Shown here in pieces: positions 11,523 to 21,798 of a stretch of DNA of 64,000 nucleotides. The DNA is from Aquilaria yunnanensis (Eukaryota > Streptophyta > Magnoliopsida > Malvales > Thymelaeaceae): assembly GCA_039654915.1 (NCBI GenBank), contig CM077597.1, positions 88,972,001 to 89,036,000 of the forward strand. Reading direction: 5' to 3'. The translations under genes and the position numbers were made by a program. Position 1 is the first letter of the stretch; each line of letters begins with the position of its first letter. The notes under the pieces were generated by a model, which had not been told where the DNA came from, did no database searches, and worked only from the letters and a program-made list of their open reading frames with translations.

Positions 11523-11743
11523 ATGGATATATTAGTAATACTATAATTTTTATTATATAATTATATATATATCTCGGGTTCGATTCTACCTCGGGTTGGT
11601 TCCATATGGAACCAGAACCAACCCAAAAACCGTCGGTTCTCCTATATGTGGAACCAACCCGAGAACCATGATCAATTTTTACCCAACCCAATAGGGGTGG
11701 TTCGGTTTCGGTTTCGGGTTTACCCAACCCATGTTCACCCCTA
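10813..11743 (-). mobile_element. Non-autonomous hAT element, copy B (inverted relative to copy A)
   Basis: Its sequence is the reverse complement of 9852-10760 with many substitutions. Perfect 8-bp flanks CTAGATAC occur at 10805-10812 and 11744-11751. The right end is AGGGGTGAACAT in inverted reading. The inner (left) end is weaker. A (GT)n microsatellite at 11496-11522 replaces the AT run of copy A. Confidence 0.72.
11496..11522 (+). repeat. (GT)n microsatellite inside hAT copy B
   Basis: A pure TG repeat of about 13 units, absent from the inverted sister copy. Confidence 0.95.
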
Positions 11744-11751
11744 CTAGATAC

Positions 11752-12780
11752 CTATGCTAAAATGTGCAAATAGCCCACAATCTTTGTAAGCAAGGGCAAG
11801 CTGACCTCTCAACTTAGATTTAAAATGTTTGAATCCTAGAACATATAAAATCCCACACTATCACGACTTTATCTAGCCAATCACGTTAGAGATTTGGCTT
11901 GGAAATGGTGGGCATTGCTTGGATCGATAGAGATGAGAGACCATATATATCCCCATAGTTTTGAAATCCAATTTGTGATCGAATTGCACATTGAAAGTTC
12001 TAAGGTTTTTGCGACAACTATATGGAATATTGCCCTTAATTAAATTATAGTGAGCACAAATCAGTTTTCAAAGTCATCGAGCTATAATATCCCTATTACA
12101 TCCAAGGAAATCCCGCATATTTTCACAAAATCCTCTTCATAAGTGACCAGAGAAAGCCACAAAGGTTACGGGCTATGTGAGTTTTTTATGTTATTGCGGT
12201 TGAATAAGTTAAAAGCAAACTATAGGCTCATAATGCATTTTAGGCTAGGAATTTGGGGCTTATATGACAATCAAATGAGGTCAAGGGACTTGACTGTCCC
12301 AATGTACAACGGTCAGCTGAGTTGGATCAAATTGTACTGAAAGAAGTACAGTGTCCTAGTTGACCGAGTTCAACCACTAAGATATATTTAGGCTTGTTAA
12401 GTAACCATTAATGCGTGCTTAGTGATAAATAGCAACAATTGGCATCTAGCTAGGTAGTGCCATTATGTAGCCATTAATGCATGCTTAGTGATAAAGAGTA
12501 AGCTAGGCAGTGCCAGCCATTAAAAGGTCACTTTTAAATTTTAAAAGAGATTATCTTGCGAGATATAAAAGATTTTTAGAAACTACATGTCTTGATTTAT
12601 AAAGTCCTAGATACTGAAAAACGAGATAGTTACCTGATAAAAATCGGAGAAATGATCGATAGTGCAGAGAACTGGAGTTAGAATAAGCTGAAGAAAGCTA
12701 AAAGATAGAAGTAAAAATAATATGTCCCTGCTTATAGGATCTCTGTTTGACTAGTTGTATTCAGCAGTAAGTGTAATGCT
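11752..12780. other. Intergenic, no gene seen
   Basis: This is AT-rich sequence with stops in all frames. The segment 12384-12540 is a degenerate copy of 15953-16100, listed separately. Confidence 0.6.
12384..12540 (+). repeat. Dispersed direct repeat, copy 1 (partner at 15953-16100)
   Basis: Shared words in the same order include TATTTAGGC, CGTGCTTAGTGAT, GGCAT.TAGCTAGG, GATAAAGAGT.AGCTAGGCAG and GTCACTTTTAAATTTT. Each copy also contains two CATTAATG.(A/G)TGCTTAGTGAT sub-units about 70 bp apart. The pair flanks defensin-like copy 2. Confidence 0.7.
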
Positions 12781-12784
12781 TAAC

Positions 12785-13190
12785 GCAAAAGCATTTGTTA
12801 TTTTTTGATCGGCAAACAGACACAACTTTATTGACGTAAAGCTTTGAGGCAGATTTACAGAAGAAAAGGAAGCAAAAGAAAATAATATACACAAAGGACG
12901 GTTGACGGAACAAGAGAGGCAAAGGGGCCTCTCCAACCGGAAACTACAAAACAAGACCAACAACAATTCTGCAGATAACAAGACTCACACCCCAAACAGA
13001 CATTTAAGACTGCTGACCGAACAGAGACGCCGCAAAGGGGCCTCTGCAACCTGACCGAAATGGCATAACATGTGTCTGAAGATATATAGACTGTAATGGA
13101 TTCTGCAACCAATCTGCCTAAACATAAGGAGGAGTAGAGCAGAACAATACTGACTCACAAAGAATCCTACAAAACCTTTCCTTACTAAAT
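12785..13190 (-). mobile_element. Probable 3' end of a LINE or similar retroposon
   Basis: Read on the minus strand, it ends TCAATAAAGTTGTGTCTG followed by TTTGCCGATCAAAAAA, which is the usual 3' end of plant non-LTR retrotransposons. Further upstream the phrase AGAGGCCCCTTTGC occurs twice, near 13030 and 12917. No reading frame for reverse transcriptase remains, so it is 5' truncated. No clear target duplication was found. Confidence 0.4.
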
Positions 13191-13352
13191 GACATGACAG
13201 TGGACGTACAATTTAGGAAGAGGGTTGTGTGAGTTCCCCTCAAATTTAAACCATCGGGTAACTGTCTGAAACATCATTTCAGTAAAAGAGAATTTTGTAG
13301 GACATTTTGTATTTGTCGTGTTGCCCTGCTTGTATTGAGACGGTGGAGGATA

Positions 13353-13892
13353 TTATGGACCATAACCACAGCAAAAACAACCGCCTTCTTTACAAACACC
13401 AATATACACTTTTTGTGTTTGGGTACAGAAGTCATCACAATCCAAAGCTGTGTTGAAGTCCACACATCTTCCACTGAAATTTACGATTCCGACCCACAAC
13501 TCACCTTCTTGATCACATCCTTTCTGTGAATAGCCACAGCAATTGCAGAGCTCGTCAATACATAATCCCATTATTGCATTCTCGAAATAACGGCAGCCGT
13601 AGTCACAGGTTGTGATATCAACATCATGCGCGCAAGATGGTTGCTTGAACTTCGTGGATGGGCTAAACACCGAATTCTCTCCTACACATTGATCTGTTTG
13701 ATCAGAGCCAACAGGTGTACCCGGAAAAAAAAACCACATTGAAAGGTAATCTTTTAGAATCCCTACCCAAACTTCTGCAGAAACTTCCTGTGTGCGCACG
13801 CACATACCGTAAGCTGTAAATAGTAGGAATGCGAGGACGAACACGGTGAAAGCCAGTTGAACTGAGAAAGACCTCCTGTCCATGACCTTCAT
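13353..13892 (-). CDS. Two-domain defensin-like secreted cysteine-rich protein, copy 2
   Basis: The likely start is the ATG at 13890-13892 (MKVMDRRSFS), conserved in copy 1; an in-frame ATG lies 18 bp upstream. Residues 8-27 form a hydrophobic signal peptide. The mature part carries two repeats, each with eight Cys in the pattern C-x16/17-C-x8-C-x3-C-x10-C-x4-C-x-C-C. The CxxxC, GxC and CxC elements are the marks of the plant defensin (CS-alpha-beta) fold, so a secreted antimicrobial or signalling peptide precursor is plausible; the activity is inferred. Copy 1 has an intron at the end of the signal-peptide exon. The matching segment here is 13721-13807 (87 bp), with a GT donor but GG instead of AG at the acceptor, and it is open in frame. 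The protein is 150 aa if that segment is removed and 179 aa if retained. Neighbours are unrelated. Confidence 0.72.
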   Translation of the reverse strand: MKVMDRRSFSVQLAFTVFVLAFLLFTAYGMCVRTQEVSAEVWVGILKDYLSMWFFFPGTPVGSDQTDQCVGENSVFSPSTKFKQPSCAHDVDITTCDYGCRYFENAIMGLCIDELCNCCGYSQKGCDQEGELWVGIVNFSGRCVDFNTALDCDDFCTQTQKVYIGVCKEGGCFCCGYGP

Positions 13893-13943
13893 TAAACAAA
13901 AGCAACTCAAAAGTGGTTTTATTAATGTCTTCAGAACTAAGAC

Positions 13944-13950
13944 ATTTATA
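13944..13950 (-). promoter_or_regulatory. TATA box of defensin-like copy 2
   Basis: TATAAAT on the minus strand lies 52 bp upstream of the ATG, which would leave a 5' UTR of about 20-30 nt. Confidence 0.5.
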
Positions 13951-14274
13951 CAGGTAAAAAGCCTGAAGGTGGGGTGCTTGTGTTTTTCAAGAAGAAGACG
14001 AGCATCACCATTCCACTGAAGCCTTCTTTCGAGGATTTAGCATATTGGATTCATCGTAACAAGTTAAAACAAGGCAAAATGTTCATCGGCTAGGCCTTTC
14101 ACATTTTTTATTATCTTCTTATCTTAACATAAGCGTAACTAATTACAGGGCTGCCGGCTGTTCGGCTAGGCCTTTCACATTTTTTTATTATTTTTGTCAT
14201 CTCCCAAGTAACAGTTTTTTTTATATGAAGTAGATACAGGACATACGAAAAATCATAAAAAAAATGCCACAATG

Positions 14275-14340
14275 AACAAAGAGAGCCATAATCGATTGCA
14301 AAGACATGTGGTTCAGTGGCACGTACAGGATTTTAGACAT
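14275..14340. other. Right edge of the segment shared with 5464-5505
   Basis: GAGAGCCATAATCGATTGCA matches the upstream edge of copy 1. Beyond it the two loci diverge, so this marks the end of the duplicated unit. Confidence 0.5.
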
Positions 14341-14424
14341 GTGCATTGCACGCGTCTACTTTTTTGTTTTACTTATTATTCATTTATAATTCTTTTATAA
14401 AAGTTTGTTATATATTATAATTAA

Positions 14425-14863
14425 GAGGAAAATACAAAAATCTCTCTGTGGTGTGATCTAACCAACATTTTGCTCTTTTATTTTAAAAAACCTACATTTT
14501 ATTTTATACTTCATTTATAATGTTCAATAATAACTTCTAAAATCTTGATGTTTTAGCAATTTTGAAATTTTTGATATTTTTTCATAATTAAATGACCTTT
14601 AAAAAATACTCATGTGCATTTATAGAGAGAAAATTGCATTTATAGAGTGAAAAAACTGATAATAAAAAATGTCTATTAACTATAAAATAAAATATTAAAG
14701 AAATTAAAATTACTGTAAGATAACTATAGTAAAGTTTAAATTAGGGTTTCAAAAGATATTAACGGATAATATCAAAAAAAATATTAGCAAAATGTAGGTT
14801 TTTAAAAATAAGGGGACAAAGTGCAGGTTAAGACAAATCTCAATAGGTAATTGTAAGTTTCTA
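14425..14863. mobile_element. Foldback MITE, Mutator-like, 439 bp
   Basis: It is flanked by a perfect 9-bp duplication, TATAATTAA, at 14416-14424 and 14864-14872. The arms are inverted, for example AAAAAACCTACATTTT near 14486 against AAAATGTAGGTTTTTAAAAA near 14791. Content is AT-rich and non-coding. Confidence 0.75.
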
Positions 14864-15354
14864 TATAATTAAATTGCACATTCAACAAAAAAAATCAAGA
14901 TATATGTTTATTTATTTGACAATGTAGGTATTTTGGATATCATAATGCTTATTCTACAATTACCTACTTTTATTGAAAACGAAATGGAAGGGGAAAAAAA
15001 CATAGTGAACTTTGTGATAAACATTTGATAGGTTAGGAATAAAGGGGTTTTACATTATACCACAACTTCCTAGATATATCATCCAGGCTTTGGAGGATGC
15101 ACATAGGGTTAATCTTAACAGTAACTATATCATGGGCCCACATAACTCCTAATTTCCAATTATTTATGAAACTAACATCATGCTTCAGGTTCATATAAAT
15201 TATGAAAATGTCATTGCACCAAAATTTCTTATTGTAGACCATTCCACAATTTCCTATTAAATTATGAAACGGTAACTTATTGCTACATTATTTCTTCCTT
15301 CTTTACTTCTTCCTATTTTATTACTGGTTATATTTGTTTTTTGGTATATATATA

Positions 15355-15707
15355 GGGTAAATTTCACCGGTCGTCCCTAGACTATATCCAATATTACTTA
15401 TTTGTCCCTAAACTATCAAATGTTACTTTATCATCCCTAAACTATATCTAGTATTGCTTATTCATCCAACCATCTATCATACCGTTAATGATTGATGGAA
15501 AAGTGATGCTACATCAACAACCACATTATTTTTCCATACCACCTCAGCAGCCATATCATTTTTTCATCCATCCTTAACGGCTGTGATAGATAACAGGACG
15601 ATTAAACAACACTGGATATAATTTAGGAACAATTAAGTAACATTTGATAGTTCAATGGTGAATAAGCAACACTGAATATAGTTTAGGGATGGCCGGTGGA
15701 GTTTACC
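15355..15707. mobile_element. Foldback MITE, 353 bp
   Basis: The ends GGGTAAATTTCACCGGTCGT and GGTAAACTCCACCGGCCAT (inverted) are followed by long arms with CCCTAAACTATAT and CAAATGTTACTT words. The flanks are TATATATA on both sides, consistent with an 8-10 bp target duplication that cannot be sized exactly. Confidence 0.75.
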
Positions 15708-15952
15708 TATATATATATTCCCTTTGGGTTTAATAGCTTATTGTTTTCTACTTTTTTGTTGTTTCTATTTCCAAATATATTCTTATTTTACTTATTCTGA
15801 TATGTATTCTTATTGTTCCTTTATATATATTTTCTTACTCCTTTTCATAGTTTCTTATTGTTTCCTTTATACCTTATGTCTGCATGTAGGATACACCTCT
15901 CGTTACTGGTACAAGTGTTTTACTTGCAATCTAAACGAGTTAAACCTCAAAA

Positions 15953-16100
15953 ATGTATTTAGGCATATTGTGTTACCACTAATTCGTGCTTAGTGATGTA
16001 TAACAACATTTGGCATTTAGCTAGGCAGCCACTAATGAGTGCTTGGTGATAAAGAGTGAGCTAGGCAGAACCAGCCAAAAAAGTCACTTTTAAATTTTCC
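15953..16100 (+). repeat. Dispersed direct repeat, copy 2 (partner at 12384-12540)
   Basis: Same words in the same order as the partner, including CGTGCTTAGTGAT, GGCATTTAGCTAGGCAG and AGTCACTTTTAAATTTT. Confidence 0.7.
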
Positions 16101-16208
16101 CAACTGGTACTTTAATTCTTATTGGGATACAACTTTCAACAAAAGGACCCGCATTTTCCCTAATAAACCATAGAAGGAATCGGCATTTTATATGTTTTCA
16201 AATTGATG

Positions 16209-16930
16209 AGGATAAATTACATCAGTAATCCAAAAACCTATAATTATTATTGTAAATTGGCCTTCAACCTTTGTTTTATTGAATACTTATTCTAAACCTT
16301 TATAAAATATTACATATTGGTCTCTAGCTCCATGGGAAGACTAAGTTAGCACGAAGATTTGATTTACAAAGCAAAAAAATTGATAATTTAAATGATCTAT
16401 TAACTATAAAAAAAAATTAAGGCATATCTTAAATTTACTATAAGACAATTACTAAAAAAATTATATTAAAATTTAAAATTTTAATATTTTACAGTTGCTT
16501 TAGAGTTAATAAATTTTGCAGGACTAGAAACTTATATGCAATAGATTTTAAAAATGTTTTGACCAATATGCAACAAAATGGAGAGGAGGATGAATTTGCA
16601 ATAGTAATTACTACCTCCGTCCCAGTTTACTTGAAACATATTCCTTTTTGGTTCCCAAAAAGGTTGAAACGTTTCCTCTTTTGGAAAAGTGTAAACAATT
16701 AAATAATCTTTTTACAAAAAACCCAATAAAGACTTTTTTTAATATCCACTCAATCTCTCACTGCACAAAACCAAAAAAAGAATCTTTTCTTTTTTAATCA
16801 TTATTTAAACTTTTACTACATAAAAAATTAACACAAATTACATACACCTTAATCTCCATGCCCAGCCAAATGTTTCATCTAATTTGGGACGGAGGTAGTA
16901 TATTTTTAGGATCACCTGTAAATTTTACCC
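16209..16930. mobile_element. Foldback MITE, Mutator-like, carrying a nested Stowaway
   Basis: Perfect 9-bp flanks AAATTGATG lie at 16200-16208 and 16931-16939. Removing the Stowaway and one TA leaves 432 bp. The inverted arms pair around it: GGATAAATTACATC on the left against GGGTAAAATTTACAGG on the inverted right. Size and sequence match the elements at 14425 and 61096. Confidence 0.75.
16611..16898. mobile_element. Stowaway MITE (Tc1/mariner-type), 288 bp
   Basis: CTACCTCCGTCCCAGTTTAC at the left and the inverse GTCCCAAATTAGATG... on the right form the TIRs, with outer ends CTACCTCCGTCCC. A TA duplication flanks both sides. It sits about 220 bp upstream of the reductase start codon. Confidence 0.9.
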
Positions 16931-16962
16931 AAATTGATGACAACGTGAAGAAACGGTCGCAG

Positions 16963-17002
16963 TCACGTGATTGTTGCTACTTCCCTCCTTAATCACGTGA
17001 TT
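16963..17002 (+). promoter_or_regulatory. Paired G-box elements upstream of the reductase
   Basis: The decamer TCACGTGATT occurs at 16963-16972 and again at 16993-17002, exactly 30 bp apart. Each contains CACGTG, the core bound by plant bZIP and bHLH factors. They lie about 120-150 bp before the start codon. Confidence 0.5.
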
Positions 17003-17117
17003 TTACAAATTAATAATAAGAAAAACGACCACCTTTGATGGTTGAAAACCTGGTTATTCTAACTTGTCGCCTCTATACAAGAGAAGGTAGGGAAGAAAGA
17101 GTAGCTGAAGATGATCG

Positions 17118-19419
17118 ATGGAGGCCGGTGGAAGAGCAGCGGCTCTGAAGACGTATTGTGTCACCGGTGCCACCGGCTACCTTGGATCTTGGCTGGTCAA
17201 GCTTCTTCTTGAGAAAGGACACATAGTTCATGCCACGGTCAGAGATCCAGGTTTGCTGCTGGAAATATCTATAAAACTTGATAAATCCTTTGGTGTTAGT
17301 TACTTAAACATGAGATGTTTAATTATGCATGGTTATATAGATGGATAGCTAGGGGGAGAGTGACAGTGCTCCCACTTCGATACTTGACAATACCTTGAGG
17401 AGATTAGTTTTCACTTGTCGGGTAAAGAATATTGATACACAAAAAATAATAATAATGTTAATAAATAAATTGCTTATGCATGTCTATAGTAGTTGTAGAC
17501 TGATATAATTAATATTACCATATGAAAAGAATATATAGAAATGGTAAAATATAACATTAACTAAAATCAACCATTTCTCAAAATACATTAGATAAAAATG
17601 ATCATATTATCATCCATTATTGGCATGGTTTAACTAGAGCATTATATGTAGCAATTGGTGTAAGAGGTTAAGAATATTAAAGATTGTTTAAGGATAAATT
17701 TTTAGCAATAAAAATTCATAAGATTGTAGAAAATTTATTATGATAAGTTTAAGTGGATCATTCCGCTTCAATTACGTTATACTTCCAACAGCACTGTTGA
17801 TGTTCTGACAAGCATTTGATTGGATAGAGCCTATAACTCATTGCTCAGTGCTCGTTGTTCCTTTAACGTCTCTCATCCTTCACTCTATCTCTCTTGTTTC
17901 ATTAATTTCATTACAAGTATCATAAATAATTTTTATTGTGCCACATCATCTTCTATAATCACTTTTGTGCGTACTCTTTAGCATTATTCTTGAGATGATG
18001 ACATAAAAAGCGATAAATTGGTACTATTTAACATTTCATTCCTAAAATCTTATAAAATTTCAAACACAGAAAAAGCATTGCCTTGGAGGGGTGGTAACCG
18101 GTTAAGATTATTCAGAGCTGATTTGCAAGAAGAAGGCAGCTTTGATGAGGCAGTAAGAGGCTGTGTTGGTGCCTTTCATGTGGCTGCTTCGATGAAATTC
18201 AATGCTCAAAATTCCAACGTTGGTAATTAAATTCCTTTTTCTCCTTAAGTTTACCCCCCTTTTTAACCCTTGATTGATTCAAGCTACATAAAGGAAGGTA
18301 AGATTTTCTATGTATGTTTACATTCACATGTTAAAGCAAAGGTAACTTTTGTTAATTACAAGTCTAGCTAGGGAACCTGATCTAACAGACCTTACCTTCC
18401 CACTAATTTCAAGAAGATTATGTTGAATCAAGTATCATAAATCCTGCCATCAGATGCACCGAGAACCTGCTCTATTCTTGCTCGAAATCTGGGTCTGTTA
18501 AAAGGGTTATCTTCACATCTTCCATTAGTACAATTACTGCCAAAGACAGCTCTGGAAGATGGAGACAGGTTGTGGATGAATCTTGCCAGACTCCCATTGA
18601 ACATGTCTGGAATACGAAAGCAAGTGGCTGGGTAAGGCTTTCAGTTAGCTCCTGGCTATCTGTTGTTTCTTAGACTAACATGTTTCCCTGAATGCTATGT
18701 CAGGTTTACGTGCTTTCCAAGCTATCTGCAGAGAATGCAGCATTTCGGGTTGCAAGTGAAAAAGGGATCGACCTTGTCTCAGTGATCACAACCACAGTTG
18801 GTGGTCCATTTCTCACATCAAGTGTCCCCTCTAGCATTCAGATGCTATTATCTCCAATCACAAGTTAGTTCTGCCTCATGAACGTTGTGCCTTAGATCAC
18901 AAGTCACTTTACTTCAACTGAGGAAATAGTCTTTTCTGCAGGGGATTCTGAGCTTTCCTCAATCCTATCTGCTGTAAGTTCTAGGATGGGTTCAATTGCT
19001 CTAGTCCACATAGAGGACATCTGCAACGCCCACCTCTTCCTTATGGAGGAACCTAAGGCACAAGGCAAATACATTTGTTGTTCGTGCAGTTGTCCGATGC
19101 CCGAATTGATTGATCTTCTTGTTTGCAAGTACCCTAGCTCGGGTATTAATAGGTAAATGATGTTCTCGATATGAGGCTGCAAAGCAGAAATCAAATGTAA
19201 GAAAAATTTTCCTGTGTACTGAGTTGTCGGTTTGGTTGTTTTTCATGGTTTTTCAGGTTGGAAACAGAGAAAAAAGCTAGTGTACCTACTGAAATTTCTT
19301 CAAAAAAGTTGCTAGATTTAGGGTTCAGTTACAAGCATGGCCTAGAAGAAATTATTCAGGACACAATCAAAGCTTGTGTAGATCATGGTTTTCTGCCTTG
19401 TCCGAAAAGTTCAAGTTAG
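17118..19419 (+). CDS. NADPH-dependent reductase, anthocyanidin-reductase/DFR-like, six exons, 345 aa
   Basis: Exons by GT-AG reading: 17118-17250, 18070-18222, 18414-18631, 18704-18863, 18942-19152 and 19257-19419. They join in frame to 345 codons plus TAG. It is an extended short-chain dehydrogenase. The Rossmann motif [11 protein letters not shown] is at residues 15-25 and a basic Arg for the NADPH phosphate at 42. FHVAASM is at 80-86 and FTSSIS (catalytic Ser132) at 129-134. The active-site Tyr170-x-x-x-Lys174 lies in YVLSK, and VHIEDIC is near residue 245. Family members reduce flavonoid or phenylpropanoid carbonyls in the cytosol; this subclade's substrate is not settled, so an ANR function is not implied. 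From memory it resembles Arabidopsis At4g27250 most. Exon 3 has a tandem AAGAAG acceptor. An out-of-frame ATG at 17111 precedes the start by 7 bases. The gene looks intact. Confidence 0.88.
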
Positions 19420-21798
19420 CAAGAATCATTTCGTGCCGTTTTATGTAATCATTCTAGCAACAAGGAGGACCAAGCTCCATCAAATTGCTCCTAGAAGTTT
19501 CTAATCTGTGCCAGAGAAAATGAGAATTTCGAAATGAACAGAGAAACAATTGAAATTTGTACCATGGTTTGAACTGCAAGGGAACTGAATCATAATCAGG
19601 AATTGAAGCTTTTATTGCAACAGCCAGCAGCTCCCTTCTCAACTAACTTTGGGTGGGGGTGGCTTCCCTACGGTCCAGGGTAGAACATTTAGATCTTACA
19701 GATTACCGTCCCATAATATTGCTTGAATTGGGACCATTTCAGTTTTCTTAGACCATTGGCCCTCACCAGTCCTATCCGGATGACATTTTGGTTCTAGGCC
19801 TGAAGGACCAGTGTTGTTTTCCAGAAAATAAAACGTCTGCAGAATTGTTTACAATTACATACTGGTCTGTGAGTGAGTAAATGATTTTGGATACGACCCA
19901 GAAGATGAACAGTCCCAATCAACTGCACTAAATACCTTCAACTTTTGTTCATCTTCTTCACACCCACCCCCATTCCAGTATTTAAGACCAGCATTTGAAT
20001 TTGGTCTCAATTTCTCAGTATTTGGATTTGCATTTGCATCCAAGTGTGATGAGGCTACTTGACATTAATGAGGTGCATCTGCCATAGAGCTTTAAAAATC
20101 TGTACAGATTTTGCAGCAAGATATGGCATTCAAAAATATATTAAACGAAAAAAGGAATCTTCAACCACATAAAAGCTGTACTTTGTACACTCATTCATAA
20201 CCCAAAAGTGACCGGTGAAAATTATTTCTTTTGTCCCAAAAAAGATGCAACATATTTTATTTTGGATCATTTTAAAATTTTATAATATTTTCATATTTAA
20301 AAAATTATTTTATTATATTACTCTTCAAACTATCATTTTAATATTCACTTTTTTTTATCTTTCTTGATTTACATGTGAAAAATGAAGAAAAAAAATACAA
20401 ATAACACACAAATTTTTCCCTCTTTTAAGCTTTTGGATCAAACTCAAACATTTCATCAAAAAATGGAATAGATGGAGTAATATTTTTGAAATTCAACCTA
20501 AAGAGAAGTTTTGGCCTTCCCAATACCTTCAATTCTAACTAGTTGAAATTGACTACACGAATACATGTCGGGCACCAAAATAGAATAACTCTTTTTAATG
20601 AGCTTCCCTTCCTCCGTTGCGGACAGAACAGAGAAAGAAATTAAAAATATGAGCAATTGCAGATGAAATCTACCAAGTCATAGAAGAGCAAAGAAAAGAC
20701 AAAATCTTTCTGCAATTGATGGTGAAAAAATAGGGTGATCCTTCATGGTATTTGTCATCTAACTGAACTTAAATTTTATTATTTAAGGAGAAGAACCCAA
20801 CATGCAGGGCCACATCCACATGATGTTTTAGCATTTAACATTGCTAGTGGCCATAAGCATTAATTGTTTTCACAAGTTTGCAGACTAGAAAATCCAAACA
20901 TGCTAGCAAACTCCCACATATTTAAAGACTCTGCCTCTTTATGTCCAAATGTTAACTTGAATTTGTCTCTTCATTGGATTATTTTAACTCTGTTCCCACT
21001 CCTGGTACTCTTTGTTTGAAATTTGAAGCTCTTGTAACATTTAGGGGAAAATATAGTATATTATTCTGGTTTTTGTTTTGGTTGAATAGTTTGATGATTC
21101 CTGTGTGTTTTCTATGTCTATTTCATGGAAATCCTACAAATAATTCGGTTTTTTTTAATTAAAAAAAAACTGAGATTGCTCTGGCATGCCTTGCATGATT
21201 GCATTTGAACACTCCACTAAACATTTTCTAAAAGTTCTCATGATTTAATTTAAATGACTATCTGTCTTCAACTGACCATGAATTTCAATCCCAGATGGCT
21301 CTGTAATGGGAAACCACAAAACAAACAACAAAAATACAACAAGGAACATAATCATATTGGTTGAATTTGTGTATGTTCCCCAGACTCAGGTACTGTGTTG
21401 AATTGTACTTGCATAGCTGTTAAGCCCCTTTGTATAGAGTTTTGGGTAGTTTATTTAATGATGAAGATAAAACCGCTGAAACTAATAAAACCATGAGCTA
21501 TGATTAAATAACTTTTTCAAAATTGTAACACTAATCATTGGCACTAATACCAATCGAGCTTATTTAACTTTTTACTTTTGTTTTGTACGTACAAAAAATA
21601 AGTTCATACCCAAAAGCGAAGCGGCTTTGTCTCCATCAAGAAAACAACAAACACAATTGCACAAAAATATCTCATCTGAGATAATTGAATCTAAAATTTT
21701 TCAAGACAGAATGGAGACTATTTCTAATTCTACCAAGAGACTGAACAGAATTCACAAAAAATTTCACATCCATAAGTTTCACATTCCCATTTCTTTCT
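19420..21798. other. Intergenic between two convergent genes
   Basis: No confident gene is present. A minus-strand frame at 19855-20043 is open, but I do not recognise it and it has no splice-supported extension. Both genes' 3' UTRs should end here. A weak Stowaway-like structure is listed separately. The remainder is AT-rich. Confidence 0.55.
20222..20484. mobile_element. Possible degenerate Stowaway MITE
   Basis: The left part TTTCTTTTGTCCCAAAAAA and the inverted right part TACTCCATCTATTCCATTTT show the Stowaway-like plan, with an AT-rich core. The ends are poorly conserved. Confidence 0.35.
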
